From Adiantum capillus-veneris (lineage: Eukaryota; Streptophyta; Polypodiopsida; Polypodiales; Pteridaceae), in the NCBI GenBank assembly GCA_014529385.2, contig CM043953.1, positions 83,491,838 to 83,555,837 on the forward strand: 64,000 nucleotides of DNA, in the 5' to 3' direction. Shown one piece after another: positions 23,601-36,169 of this stretch (positions are counted from its first letter, which is position 1; the number at the start of each line of letters is the position of its first letter). The notes below the pieces were generated by a model. The model was not told where the DNA came from, searched no databases, and saw only the letters and a program-made list of their open reading frames with translations. Both the position numbers and the translations under genes were made by a program.

Positions 23601-25558
23601 ATGACCTAACAAAGAAAAGCGTTAGGTATACATGGTCTGCTAAGGAGAACAATGCTTTCGAAAAGCTTATCTCTCAACCTGTTCTTACACTACCGGATCT
23701 CTCAAAACCAGTTGAGGTCCAATGTGATGCTTGTGGTGATTCCCTTGGAGCTGTTTTGCTCCAAGAAGGGCACGCCATAGGCTATGAGAGCCGAAGGCTC
23801 GACCCTGTTGAGCAAGCTCTAGGCATATACGAAAAGGAACTCCTTGCAATTCTACATGCCTTAGACTCATGGAAGCACTATTTATTGGGGACTCCTTTCA
23901 TTCTGTGAACGGATCACCAAAGTCTTAAGTACTTCATGATGCAGACCAAGATCTCTGACAAACAAATGAGGTGGGAAAATTTCCTTTCGCAATTTCATTT
24001 TCATATTGCTCACATTGCTAGCAAGCACAATCAAGTAGCCGATGCACTCTCAAGACGGCCGATAGTGAATGCGGTTTCCATAGCAACTCACAATGATCTA
24101 TCTTCAATGATATATGAGTACGCTATTGATCCCGACTTTGGAGATGTGACTTCAGCCTTGGCATTAGGGAAGAAAGAAGAACCATTCACTTTACAAGATG
24201 GTTATCTTCTCTATGGTAATAGACTATGCGTTACTAACTCACTACGTGAGAAAGTAATGTATGAATCTCATGCTCCACCTTATGCGGGGCATAGAGGCAT
24301 TCAGTCTACCTTAAAGGGAATTGAAACATATTTCTATTGGCCTACCATGAAAGTGAACATACAAGAGTATGTTTCCAAATGTGTGGTATGCCAAAAGACA
24401 AAATTTGATAGAGGGAAGCAACTTGGATTGCTTCAACCCTTGAGAATCCCTAATTCACTATGGGAGAGCATATCCATGGATTTTATCTTTGGATTGCCTA
24501 AGTCTATCCATGGGAATACGGGAATATGGACGATAGTAGACAGGTTTAGTAAACAAGCTCATTTTATACCTGTCAAAAAGACTATGAAAGCCCATCAAAT
24601 GGCAAACCTCTTTATTTCACAAATTTTCAAGTACCATGGCTTGCCCATGTCCATAGTGTCGGATAGAGATCCTAGAATGACGAGTAATTTCTGGAAGGGT
24701 CTCTTTGAGAATTTAGGTACAAGGCTAAACTTCTCTTTGGCCTATCATCCACAAACGGATGGCCAAAGTGAAATAGCTAACCTAACAATTCTCGATCTAC
24801 TAAAAGCCTATGTAACGGAAGTAGATCAAAGATCCCAATGGGAGAAGTACTTACCCTTAGTGGAGTATGCTTACAATAACACTGTACATACTTCCACGGG
24901 AAAATCACCTTTCGAGGTAATTGAGGGAAGATCAAAAAGTCCCTTGCTACTTAAGGTACATGGGAAGATCTTCACCGCAGATGAGTATAGCCGAGACCTA
25001 CAAGAATCTTTTCAAAAGATTAAGGATGCTATTTGTATCTCACAGCAAAGGCAAAAGGCTGCTGCTGACAAGCATAGAAGAGCCCAAGCCTTTAAAGAAA
25101 ACGATTGGGTCTTGTTAAAGTTTCCAAAGGCTCGATTAAGGCACACGACGGACAAGAATCCTTCGGGCCACCAAAAGTACTATGCTAAACTAACAAAAAG
25201 GTACTATGATCCCTTTCAGATTCTTAGGCCAATCAATGAGATGGCCTATCAACTCAAGTTGCCCAATCATTGGCTCATACACAATGCTTTCCATGTGAGC
25301 CTATTAAAGCCTTACAAAGGAGAGCCACCTGAAGAACCAACTATTGAAGACCCACCGGAGATCGAGGACCAAGAGGAGATGCTGCAGCCCGAGTCCATTC
25401 TCTGACATGAAGACAAGGTACTAAGAGGCGGTAAGACTATCCGACGATATCTTATTAAGTTTAAGAATTATCCTTTTGAAGATGCTAGATGGATGCAAGG
25501 CATACAATTAAAGGATAACCTAAACCTTGTCAATGCTTACAATGCTTCCCAAGAGTAA
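20621..25558 (+). pseudogene. chromovirus copy 2 gag-pol with integrase and chromodomain
   Basis: All blocks are in one frame with several stops: TAA at 21305-21307, TGA after WWSSL near 21558, TAG near 21773, TGA near 23434, TGA at 23906-23908 and TGA at 25403-25405. The stop at 23906 is CGA in copy 1, a clear C-to-T change. The zinc knuckle is the canonical CFKCGKQGHAYRAC. Protease has LFDPGSTHKFIS and RT has FFDDIIIYSNS, but the TNAPATF motif reads TNARATF. Integrase is complete: zinc-binding KCVVCQKTKFDRG, catalytic Asp in SMDFIFGLP, Asp in VSDRDPRM and Glu in DGQSEIANL. The C-terminus has AYQLKLPNHWLIHNAFHVSLLK. After the 25403 stop the chromodomain reads HEDKVLRGGKTIRRYL and FEDARWMQG. 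A structurally near-complete but inactive chromovirus polyprotein. Confidence 0.93.
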
Positions 25559-25889
25559 GCAAATGTACAAAATGTTAAAAATGAACCAAGTTTTTGTCTT
25601 ATAAGACTCTCTTTTTCTTTATTTGTGCACAAAAATGAAGTAGTATGCATGCTTAGATCAAGTTTGCGGAGACGACGTCTCCCAAACACCAAGTAGAGCT
25701 TGTCAGTCTACTATGGAAGACTGATAGGACTAATGTGTAGACATGCTTGCGGCAGCCTCAGGCTCTCAAGCACCAAATGGACTAGTCATCCATTATGGAA
25801 TGATGTCGTAGGGTAACATAGGGATCCTCTACCCGCTAAGAAAAGGACTCATGAATATGCTTTATCTTCTCTACACCATAGTCGAGGAC

Positions 25890-25914
25890 GACTATGATTT
25901 CAAGAGAGAGGTAA
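25890..25914 (+). other. hairpin and polypurine tract before chromovirus LTR 3
   Basis: CATAGTCGAGGACGACTATG is followed by ATTTCAAGAGAGAGGTAA and the LTR at 25915. The pair is identical to that before LTR 2, which supports its role at the 3' end of the genomic RNA. Confidence 0.75.
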
Positions 25915-27504
25915 TGTCATAATAATCAATATCTAATTATCCTAAATGATTTTCTCATATTAAACTGATCATTTAATGTGGGGAAGTGCCAGGGGAGAAA
26001 AAGCTAGAATAAGAGTTAAGCTAGCAGACCGGCCATAGTAGGGATCCAAAGGAGGAAAAATAGGGATCCAAAGGGGGGGCCATCTGCAAAAGAGCCATGT
26101 GCAACAATGGGCTAAAAAGACCCTAAGGTTCAGCCCATTAAAACTTCTAAAATGCTAAGGTTCCAAAATTCAAAGGTCGTGTCCAAAGGGTTAAAGCTTA
26201 GGGGGAATTGGATGCTTTGTGTGCTCTCCAAAGTCAATGCAAATCCCTACATGGGAGGGGGCGAGCCCTTCTTCTAGGGGATGAGAGAGAAAGCCACACA
26301 CACACACACACAAGCCCCTTTACACAAAGGGAATTAGGGACACATGTCAGCTCCCTAGCCCAGATGCCCACAAGGTGTGCCCAATTCCTATTGGATGACC
26401 CTTGAAGTGGACCAATGAGAATTAAGCTAGAGTAAATCTAGTTTAATTAATTCAAAAACATTTAATAAAAGAAACCAATAAGAATTAAGTCTCCTAGAAG
26501 ACTATTGGGCAGTCTCCCAAAGGGTCCAATGAGCATTCAGGAGCCCCATGGCTTGCCTGATTCTTATTGGCCAGGAGGAAAAGGGGTCCAATGAGAGTTT
26601 AGTTTAATTATTTAATTACCTAAAGCTCTCACAAAAGGGGAAAGGGCGAAACATGTCAGAAGGCTATCACTTATGCTGCTTAATTGTAATTGGCTTGACT
26701 TGGGGAGGGCCAATGAGGCTTCAGCAAGAGCAATCAGCAAGAGGGCTCACCCAAGAGAGAGAGGGGGGTGATTTTTGCAAGGCATTATCACACACACACT
26801 CACACAAGCTCATGTGTGAAGAAAGAGAAGACTATCTCTTCCCAAGCTTTAATGGAGAACTCATCACCTACTCCAGGCTTGTGAGATAGAAGCCTACATC
26901 AACACTCTCTTGGCATGTGGATGCAAATCCAACCAAGAGCCAAGCTTCAATGCATGCTCATTTCCTCTACCAAGCTAATTACTAAGCTAAGCTATGCTAC
27001 ATATGAGTGATTATGTGAGGAGATGTACATCTTTCTCGTAAGATACTCCTTCTTCCTCTCAATCTACTCTCATACCCTGCTAGCTCTCACCATCTTCGAA
27101 GGTGTGTGAGGTCTTGGGTCTGAGAACGGGGATAATTCAAGTTGTGTTTGTTAACTGTTTTGCTTAGTGCATGAAGTTTCCATCTTCATTGCACTAGCTA
27201 GTCTTGAAGGAACACAAAGAATTGTATTGTACAATGTCTCTGTTAATGGGAGAAACCATAATACAAAGCCTTTTGGAGGGGGGACCGGCTCCATACAAAT
27301 CCGGTCCTCAACTGTTGTCAATAGCTTAATTTCTCTCTCTTTTGAAAGTATTGTCGATGCTATCTAACTAGGTGTTATGCTTTTTGTTGCTCTCTCCACC
27401 CAAGCACTCTTGTAATTCTCATTAGGAATCTATTCTACTGAAATGCCCACTATGTTCATGCTAATTTCCTCTACATATAAGTTATTAGGCCATTAAATGT
27501 TACA
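25915..27504 (+). repeat. family-A LTR 3 (outer 3' LTR)
   Basis: This 1590-bp LTR has the same ends as LTR 2 and is followed at once by TAACC, the target duplication. The element internal to LTRs 2 and 3 has no 5-bp duplication of its own. Confidence 0.95.
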
Positions 27505-27596
27505 TAACCCATGAGAAATCCATACTCTGATGCAAATACGCTCATGTTCATAACCCATGAGAAATCCATACTCTGTTGCAAAGACGCTCATGTTCA
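27505..27596. repeat. 46-bp tandem duplication next to the chromovirus target site
   Basis: The unit starting TAACCCATGAGAAATCC is at 27505-27550 and again at 27551-27596, with two differences. It belongs to element D. The first unit begins with the TAACC target duplication, so the chromovirus integrated at the left edge of the repeat. Confidence 0.9.
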
Positions 27597-29501
27597 TAGC
27601 CAATCATCAGGAGTATGGTTCAAAGAACATTATTACTAGACAACAACAACCATTGGTTGGCTCACCAGCTGTGCTGTGAAACAAGAAGGTCCATGCTATG
27701 AGTGTGGAGGTGATCTTTGGGCACGAAGTTGTCCAAACAAGGGTCCACAAATAGAAATATTTGTATTCTGTGAACGTTGTGGGATAGACCATCTACACCA
27801 ACATTGTGCTAAAAATACAAAATATAGGGGGAAAGCAACAATGAATGTTGTAGGCATGATGCCTTCTTCAAGTGGATCCGAGGTAGAACCCACTATTCCT
27901 TTAAACGTGATGACTCGAGCTCAAGCTCAAGAAGCATCCAAAAACATAGTTAACCCACATTGCCTGTGCAAATAGAATTTGAAAACTTATTGGTGAGAAC
28001 AAGAAGAAAATAATGGAAATCCAAACAAGATAAAATGAAAGCAAAGAGGGTGCATGGGAAAGCTACTTTGGAAACTGAACTAAATCAAACAAAAGAGCAG
28101 CTTAGATGAGAGCAACAAAGCAAGAAAAACACAAAGGGACCTAAAGAGTCAAAGACTAACTCGGGAGGTTCAGTCTTGGTCGAAAATGTCTTTGAACCTT
28201 TGGATGCAATATAGAAAGCTTATGATTCTAGGTCAAAGAACAACCAAACCCAAGAGGATAGATTGCTAATGTACCCTCACCCAGGGTATGAAAAGAGAGG
28301 TTGCAAATGTGTAAGGAGCTCATCTAGAAGGCCCAAGCTCTTACGGAACCAGTTCTAGATGCTCCAAAAATGGAGGTGCTAATTCGTGATAAAGTCCAGG
28401 AATTGGAGAGACAGGGTATTATAAACAGGGACCAGGAAGAGTCAAGAATTGGGGCACCTTTAGATACAAGCGAAGTAGCCAATACCACAAACGGGGTGGG
28501 TTCATAAGCAGTGATGCCTATTCGAAGGTAGAAGAATCATAGCCACAATCCTTATGGGAATCAATCAGAAATAAAAAAGATGGTAGTGCTACTTTACAGT
28601 CAGCACCTATCCCTGAGATAATGAATCATGAATTTTTCCCAGGGGATATAAGATCTCTATATGGGGATGTCGGGTCTGTTGCATCTAAAGAGAGAAAACC
28701 AGGCTCTCTACAGACTTTACCATCATTCATAGGAGAACTCAAAACAAAATCAAAGGTTAAAATGGTTCCTTCTCAGTGGAAAGCCACACCAAAAATGATG
28801 GATACCAAGAGCTTGCACGAATTGATGTCTTCTCCCATACAATGCACACTTTATCTCTCAGAGCTACTAAAAATTAGACCGTATCTATGGGGCCAAATGG
28901 GAAAAAGCATGGGAAACATGGGGTTGAAAATCCCTTCACATGACCAGCTTGCATATGAAAACAGGGATGACACCATGCCTAAGAAGCCAGAGACAAAGCC
29001 AGTACCAGTAAATAAGGTGGGTGACCACTGTGAAGGAGAAGAAGGAAACACCACCTTACCACTTGAGTACAAAGGAATAAAGATGGTTGCTATATTAGAT
29101 AGTGGGGCAGGAATTGCCATCGCAACCAAAGAGATATGGAAAAAAGGGAAAAGCCTCTTATTACAAAAACTCAAATGAAACTGTAATTAGCAGATGGCTA
29201 CGTGGAGAAACCGATAGGAATATTAGAACAAATCATTGCATCCTTGTGTGGCATTGAGTATGAGCACACCTTTGCCATAATGAATTTTGACAAGAGCAAC
29301 AACTTTGACATCATATTGAGTAGACCATTCATGTGTCAGTTTAAAATGGTACAAGACTGGGGCTATGATTATATCTACCTGAGACACAAAGAGGTCACTA
29401 CAGAAATTTTTGTTAAATATCATCGTTATAGAGATGTAGAGCGAACCCCAGGGGAAGAATTAAACTCCACAACCAATTTGGACAGCAAAGTGCATATTTA
29501 G
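27597..29501 (+). pseudogene. element D gag 3' part and retropepsin, degenerate
   Basis: The segment continues the gag interrupted at 13393. Zinc knuckle-like motifs are CYECGGDLWARSC (the His is lost) and CERCGIDHLHQHC (Cys-x2-Cys-x3-His-x4-Cys spacing), at about 27690-27820. After a degenerate linker, 28621-29178 ends in a protease segment with KMVAILDSGAGIAIATK (active site D-S-G). After a frameshift, 29202-29501 gives the protease C-terminus (FDIILSRPFMCQFKMVQDWG). The frame has many stops between 27976 and 28620. Gene order and motifs match elements E and F, but identity is low. The protease would process the gag polyprotein. Confidence 0.72.
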
Positions 29502-29663
29502 ATGTATTGAGCTCCTGAGAGTGCAAGTCTTAAAAAGGAAGATTGCATTCTAGAGTATTTCGTAGAAGGTGAAGCTTATATTAAGGAGCCATTCCCAGAG
29601 GAGATAATTGAACCCTTTGGATAGGATCAAATACTGGCGACTCTTGATGTCTGCGTAAATGAG

Positions 29664-31596
29664 GTGACCCTGACTAAATTTTGCAATGAATATGGGTATG
29701 ATATAACTCCCGTATTTACGATAAAGGTGTTGAAGGAAGCCAATGAAGTTTGTGAGTGTGAAAGAAGAAAAGGTGAGACAGATAGCTACGTCCTGGAGCA
29801 TGGTTCCAAGATGCAAACAAAGGAAGCAGAGAAACCACGAGAATATGTCATCATTGACATACCTGAAGAATCGACAAAAGCAGTTTCAAAGAAGTCCACT
29901 CCAAAAAAAGTGCAAATGAAAGCAGATGAAGGAGAAAAGTTTCCAATTTCAACTTCAAATGTTCAGCAAACACAAGATCAAGAGAAGAACAAGGATATGA
30001 GAGAAGATCAACTATCTTCTACGACAATCAAATTCAGTATATGCAGAGAAATAGGACTCAAAATCACATGTTTAGTTGTGATAGATCCAGACGTGACAAA
30101 TAATACAATGTCTTATGGTACTACGTGGATCATGATGGGAAAGCCACCAATCACTGAGCTATAGAAGATCATGTACAGAAGTTCAAAAATGCTGATTCCT
30201 AGCTTCAGAGTGGCAGAAGCTGTACTCAAGTTGAGTACCAGGGAGTCTAAGGATACTTTCCACATAATTGAATCCCATCATATCAAAGAGAGTTTGATCC
30301 TGACAAAAAGCTGGAGGAACATTTTCTTTCAACAACAACCAAAAGCTTCAACAATGACAGCGGTAAGACTCCATGAAGCTTCTCAAATCCATGCAGAGAA
30401 AAAATCACCAACCATCATAGAAAAAGATAAAGCAAAGGTAAGCCGTGAAGTATATCAACCTCGCAAGACAACTTTACCTTCAATGTGCTTCCATCAAATT
30501 TCCCGCGAAGACTCTACATCAAGAGCCAAACCATCGACAATGCAATGGAAATTAAAACACAAAGTCTATCAACAAAAGTTTCCATCACATCAAGTCATTA
30601 GGAAGAAGCAGAGGAGAATCAACCAAGTGCTAGTATCCAAAGATCACATCCAAGTCAAAGACCCAGTTTGGATACATGAAGCACGGGTTCAACCACAACA
30701 CCAAAAGGTGATAGGGTAGGTAGCATTAAATGAGTCAATCACTACTCATGGCTACTTCCAAGGAAACGCTAATGTTTGGGCCAAAAAGACTAAAGTAACA
30801 TCCTGGATCTACTCATCTCAACCAAGGAGTTCTACAAAGAGCAAGACGAGCTATAAACACAAGACACAACAACTCAACCGGGAGAAATAACTACCACAAA
30901 AGGCAAAATAAAAAATCAAAGCAGCGAGAAATGCGAAATGTAAGGGTGCCAAAGTCAGACCTTAGCGAAGCTACCCAACACAAACAGGTGAATCAACGGA
31001 TGACTCTAGTTAAGCTACTCGAAGCACAAGGATTTTATGAAGTTAACACTCAAATATGGTTACCAAAAAGTGTAGCTCAATCTGGAACAACCAAGAGAAA
31101 TAATGCAGCACAAGCTTTTACCCAAAGGCAAGCAATGATAACCAACAACCAACAAGAGCCAATTGCAACCAAAGCTGATGCAATCTACACATGGAACCTT
31201 GATTCCAACTACACAAGCAAGGATTCTACAAAGGAAATAATTCAAATTTGGATACCGAAGCCTAGTGTCCATCAAGTCACCGAGAAAAAGAATCAAATGC
31301 AAAAGACAATCACACAAGGACCAAAAACAAGATGGGTTCCAAAATCGACAGTGGAAAATCAATCACAAAGAACCCACACACAGATTCAATCGCTTCTCAT
31401 GCGAGATAAAGAAAAGGCTACATCAGTCACTCGACAAGCAAGCCAAAAGGAGCCAAAATATGCCAACCGACTCGACAAAATGGTGGCATCTAAAGACCAA
31501 AACAATGGAAAAGGCCTAATTTTTTTGAACTTATGGAATTGGGTTTTTGGCCTTGAACAGGTAAGTCCATTAAACATACATGGCAGAAAAGTATGA
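29664..31596 (+). pseudogene. element D C-terminal module with W(V/I/L)PK motifs; unknown function
   Basis: Frames 29664-30164, 30171-30719 and 30931-31596 follow the protease where RT would normally start. The first two are Lys/Glu-rich and unrecognised. The third contains LLEAQGFYEVNTQIWLPK, IQIWIPK and TRWVPKS, and ends with a Trp-rich segment (LNLWNWVFG). A decayed upstream copy (THGYFQGNANVWAKK) lies near 30740-30790. The same motif string occurs in element F (56976-57695), in the same position after protease. No enzyme motif is visible. The basic, Trp-containing repeats suggest nucleic-acid or capsid contact, but that is inference only. Confidence 0.6.
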
Positions 31597-32816
31597 GTCG
31601 GGCAGCTAAGCCAGTAAATGAGCGAGGTATTAGTCCCAAACCTTTATGTAATATTCTAGGTGGTCTAAGCGTCTTAGCTATTCTAGATAGTTCTCAAGCT
31701 GGAAGAGTTGAGCATATTTAGGTTATGTCGCTCATGCTGGTATAGGTGAGCATAAGAGTCAAAGTCATTGTAGTATAGTGGTAAGTGAAGCAGGAAGTCC
31801 AAAAAACACTCACACCCTCATCAAAGTGACGTATGAGTGAACAAGCTTCTACATTGAAAACCCTTCTTAGAAACGTGGAAGCTATTGAGACATCCTTTGA
31901 TGTCACATGTGCTACATTTGTTCCTTGAAGGACCCATCAACTCCATCTCTTACACTACATGCTTTTGTTTGACAAATCTCTCATATGCATAAAGAGTGTC
32001 CCATAATTGACACTTGCATTAGACACTCTTCCTTTGTTTCTCCCAAGCACTCACCTTTCACGACATCCAAATGCTCAACTCCAATAAGAGCGTATTTTTC
32101 CCTTTGGTCATCTAGGTTTTAAGACCCTAATCTAGAAACCCTCATCATTGACTTCTTGTATATATTTCTTCTACATCAACACTAAGGAAATGTCTACCCA
32201 AATCAATTGACAATGACTTGGAGCAAAGACTGCAGGTCTCCATATGCTTATCAATAGATTCTTTTATCTCATCCAAAGTCGACAACAATGCCATCAAACA
32301 ATGGCAAGTCAAAGAATGGCCTACATGACAAGCAATGAGAAATTCAACAAGCAAGCTATCCACACCAATCAAAAGTAGCTCACACATTGCTTCAACATTG
32401 GTGACCTATTGCAGACAACTCAAATTGCAGTGGAACTTGAAAGAAAATCCATCATAAAGTCCACACCCCAAAGAGGATCAGTTCTACAAACTCAAACACA
32501 TCAACATCCACCTTTACGGTGGCTAAGATTGGAAGCAAAGAGGCGAATGCACAAGAAGAAGAAAATTTACCTCAAAAATCAAAGATCAAATCATGTATCA
32601 ACAAAATGAGAGATATGAATCACTCAAGGAAGGGGGAAACATCATCAACTACAAAGCACTTCCCAAGCTTAAGACCAACCTTGAAGACAAAGCTGAAGTC
32701 GAACCTTCAAGACAAAGCTGGCTGAGGACCAACTTTCAAGACAAAGCTGAAGATAAATCTATGACAAGATTGCACAAGGTCGTGTCAAGGGATGACACGA
32801 ATTAGGAAGGGGCAAA
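31597..32816 (+). other. element D 3' noncoding region and polypurine tract
   Basis: There is no credible long frame. Three near copies of TTCAAGACAAAGCTG occur at about 32675-32755. Short frames at 32409-32805 are Lys/Gln-rich and unrecognised. The purine-rich AGGAAGGGGCAAA at about 32804-32816 directly precedes the 3' LTR. Confidence 0.55.
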
Positions 32817-33250
32817 TATTTAAGGACAGGTCAAGCGGGCGTCCACTTGGCCGGACACATAGCCGAACATCACATTTGTACTCTATTAGTTTTTTGAGCT
32901 CGTGTAGTAATACTCTATGTAAATCCTAATTCCATAGTAGCAGTCAATTCCCTGAGTTGTAATTTTGTCATGACAATTGTAAAGGTACATGTGAACCGGC
33001 CACTGGCCTTTTAGAATGCCCTAGGTATAAAGTTCAATAACATTAATGTGAAAAGGAGGCTTATCTTTAGAGAAGAAGGGAGCTCTGCTAAACGTACGCT
33101 CAAGCTACGAGCTGCTCCAACTTGTAATCATCACAGTCAATGAATGGGTAATCAGTTTTCAATTCTGAAACTTTCATTGTGCTCCTCTTTCTTTGCTCTT
33201 TCATTCAAGTATAAGCATTGTCAGTTTTGTTGTGGTTCACGACTACGTGA
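32817..33250 (+). repeat. family-B LTR, truncated 3' LTR of element D
   Basis: It starts TATTTAAGGACAGG (TG decayed to TA) after the polypurine tract and follows LTR 8721-9623 for about 430 bp, to GACTACGTG. Beyond that the sequence switches to a minus-strand gypsy fragment. The 3' half of the LTR and the downstream target duplication are lost. Confidence 0.88.
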
Positions 33251-33267
33251 TTCCTGTCCCATCCAAC

Positions 33268-34984
33268 TCATGCAAGGTATAAAGTTGCATTCCCATGTAC
33301 ATGCTGAACCACATAAGGAACAAACCATCTCTTTGAAAGCTTTCTTATTGTTGAATGCTGGTTATCAAGACTATTTTCATACACCAACACCCAATCACTT
33401 TCCTCAATAGCTTTAAGTCTAAGCCTATGAATCTTATTAAATCTGGCCTTATTCTTTAACCTTGCATCTTTCAATCGTACTACTGTAATCCAATATCTTG
33501 AGGCCTTCTTTCTAACTGCTGTATGCGCAAAGCAAGAAGGTCTTCCCTACTCATCCCATCTTCCCAATGCAATACATCCATGTGGGAATTACATCCTCTA
33601 TTGGCATTATAGAATTTTGACCTTACATCAACTCAAAAGGCATATAGCCAGTAATTGGCCTATGAGTTGTACGATCATCCAATAAAGCATAAGTTAGTAA
33701 CCTAGGCCCTTTGCAGGCCTTAGCTAGAGATTTAATGATAGGAGAATGCCCACACTCTGATTTAACATTTTCCTCAAGATGGTATAATGCCCAATCTAGA
33801 GAAAAACTCCCTTGCTTTGTGAGCATCCAATTCACCCCTGTCTGCTGTTATTTTCCTAACACAGCCGTAACGGTTAATTATGTCATCCAAGAGGAACTTA
33901 CATATCCCTTCTGTGCCTTTTGTTCTTAGAGCACGACCTTCAACTTAGTTGGTTAAATCTTCCGTGCAAGCACTATGTATCTCATTTTCCATAAACCCAA
34001 CGGCATTTGTAACCAAATCTACTATCCATTTATAGTGCATGGCCAATGGGTAAGTAGGGTGAAACCCATCACGAGGACGTATTGTAACCAAATCTTCTAT
34101 CCATTTATAGTGCATGGCCAATGGGTAATTAGGGTGAAACCCATCACGAGGACGTACATTTCAATACATTGTCAGGTTTCACAAGACTCCACAAAGTGAG
34201 ATACATATTTATCCACATACCTTTTCACCAATGCCTGTCTTTAATTTTAGTAAAAGTGGACAATACACCTCTATGTCTAGCATAAAGACTCTCATGCAAC
34301 TTTTTCATAAGCTCACTTTGAGTGTGCTTATCATCCACAAATTTCAATGGCATCCTATTTATTTGTTGCGGATGCTTCCACAAGTACCCATCTTTCAAAA
34401 ATAATCAATAGGCCTTTCTATAAATTCACTTGAACTCTTGATCAGTCCACTATTCTTGCCTTGTCAAAGTGCTCAAATAGCATTCAATGAGAAACTAATC
34501 ACCTTGATATAGGTCCTCTGTAAAGGATTCAAGTGCATTTGACAAGAAAATATGATCACCCTTGGCATGAGAGATACTTTAGAATCTTGTGTCTACAACA
34601 TTGCCCTCGACAACCATGTCTTCTTCATTTTCATACCTTGCTCTTGGAAGCATATCCGCAACTGGATTATCTTTCCCTGCAATATGCTTAAATTTTGAAT
34701 TTAAGGACTTTATGTAGGCAATCCATCTCAACATAGCAATGTCGGGAGTTGAGCAGCTTGTGATCATTCCAAGAAGGGGTAGACATCAGTCTCCACTGTT
34801 ACATTTTCTCCTATCAAATACTCTTTATTACATTTCAATGTTGCGATTACTCCCCATAACTCTCTTTTTACCTGTGGATGATTGTGTTGATGAGCACTTT
34901 AGACCTTTGCACCAAATCTCACCACATATCCTTTGCCATCATCATCATCTTGCCCAATTGCCCATCCAATTCCTGTGGGACTAG
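33268..34984 (-). pseudogene. gypsy RNase H and integrase remains
   Basis: Reading the minus strand, the RNase H begins VDTSPTGIGWAIGQDDDDG and includes HPQVKRELWGVIATLKC. It continues through IAMLRWIAYIKSLN and HIAGKDNPVADMLPRARY, where LPRAR replaces the usual LSRAR. The integrase end shows HRPITGYMPFELM at 33623-33835. The tail shows RFNKIHRLRLKAIEESDWVL and LDNQHSTIRKLSKRWF at 33268-33474. The region between about 33840 and 34560 is too decayed to assign domains. Stops and frameshifts separate the pieces, so no function is expected. Confidence 0.75.
34009..34158. repeat. 75-bp tandem duplication
   Basis: GTAACCAAATCTACTATCC...GAGGACGTATT at 34009-34083 is repeated at 34084-34158 with few differences. 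It lies within the integrase remains on the minus strand and is a local duplication that further disrupts the frame. Confidence 0.9.
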
Positions 34985-35204
34985 TATCCACTATCACAAT
35001 TACATATCTTCCTCATTCATAGTTTTATTTTCTTAGAGCTGGAGAAATAAGCATCAACTTCTTTATGGGGAATCCAAATAACATAAAACACACATGCACC
35101 CAAGAATCTTCAAACCTCAGTTACATTAATACATGTATCTCTCATTCTTTGAATCACATCAATCTTTTTTGTACAAGGCCTTCTACCATATGGTCCACAC
35201 ATAT

Positions 35205-36168
35205 TTCTCTTAGAGGATTGATTGAACGGGCGCTCACCTGGCCAAACATGTAGCCAAAGACCACATTTGTACTCTTATTAATATTTTGAGCTAGTGTAGT
35301 GATACTCTGTGTAAATCGTGATTCCAGAGTAGCATGTCAATCTTCTCAAATGTAACTCTTTTATGATTATTGTAAAGGTCCATGTGAGTCATTATGTGTA
35401 AATTGTGTATATCACATGTATTCAAGTACTGTTTTTAAAACTCCTTATCTGTGAATTTTTGACAAATAAAGTACACCCTTTTCTTATTTAATCTGTAAAT
35501 CTTTTTTCCAGTTCCATTTTAGAGTACCCTTCTGTATGTAAAAATGTGAGATAGAATAAAATTCAATAACCCCTTCTGCTGCACTCACTTGATAATCATA
35601 TATTTATTAAGGGACCCCCCCAAGATTGTGTTCCTCTTTCTATACTCTTTCAATCAAGTGTAAGCATTTTCAATTTTGTTGAGGTTCATGACTATGCATT
35701 AGTGAGCCTAATCTTCAGATAGTTCTTAAATCACTTTTTTCTGACGTTTTGACCATATGAGAGTGTTCTTAGACCAAGGGCGACATTGCTGGTACATTAC
35801 GTTGGATTTTTCAAGACCTTTTTCATGATGGATCATGATTTTGGCACCTTGTCGGATTGTGACCAGACTTGGTAGGATAATTCCCCTAGGTGTATTAAAC
35901 CTCCTCAAGTTTCGTTGCATTTAGAGTCCGTTCGAGTGCCGAAATGGCGTGATGACCTAGAGCGGTGAGAAAGGACATAGGCAGATTTGATTGATCATTG
36001 AGTGGTGGCTGCTTGTTGAGTTGGTGTGTTTTCTTGCTAGGTTCACTTCTTGAGATTGACAACCTCAAAGATTCTTTGTGTCCCATCCGAGTCACTTCTT
36101 TGCATATTGGCAGTATGTTAGTGCCAAATAGCTATACTACAGACGTCCGTCGCGGTGACCCGCTAACA
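35205..36168 (+). repeat. family-B LTR, third copy (5' LTR of a lost element)
   Basis: It aligns with 8721-9623 at both ends. The start is near TTAGAGGATTGATTGAACG and the end is CCCGCTAACA followed by a primer-binding site. The middle (about 35400-35620) has diverged or inserted sequence. Because leader sequence follows it, this is a 5' LTR. Its element is cut at 36204 by a minus-strand copia-like LTR. Confidence 0.82.
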
Positions 36169-36169
36169 T

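Larger units (their letters stand above)
13394..27504 (+). mobile_element. tandem chromovirus array: LTR-internal-LTR-internal-LTR (family A)
   Basis: The array is 14,111 bp and holds three family-A LTRs (13394-14305, 18629-20218, 25915-27504) and two internal regions that share the middle LTR. The outer flanks are a perfect TAACC duplication, and neither side of the middle LTR has one. This is the expected product of unequal recombination between LTRs of one element on sister or homologous chromosomes. Both internal regions share a TGA after the gag WWSSL motif but differ in other stops, so they decayed separately after duplication. The element belongs to the chromodomain-bearing Ty3/gypsy group, as shown by the tail of copy 2. 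Confidence 0.93.
8721..33250 (+). mobile_element. element D: gypsy-like element with gag and protease but no RT/integrase; split by nested chromovirus
   Basis: Family-B LTRs lie at 8721-9623 and 32817-33250 (the second truncated), with a primer-binding site at 9625. Between them are a 2.4-kb leader with palindromes, gag, zinc knuckles, a retropepsin and a W(V/I)PK-motif tail. No RT, RNase H or integrase motif lies between 27505 and 32816. Removing 13394-27509 (the chromovirus plus one target copy) leaves an element of about 10.4 kb. The lack of pol enzymes is not caused by the chromovirus, which interrupts gag. I infer a non-autonomous element of the gag-protease type, with decayed frames. 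Confidence 0.75.
33251..35204 (-). mobile_element. minus-strand Ty3/gypsy fragment (RNase H to integrase C-terminus)
   Basis: On the minus strand the order is RNase H (about 34984-34579), decayed integrase N-part, integrase C-part (33835-33623) and chromatin-distal tail (33474-33268). It carries no LTR in the window. Both borders lie against family-B LTR sequence, so it is probably a remnant joined by deletion. Confidence 0.75.
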
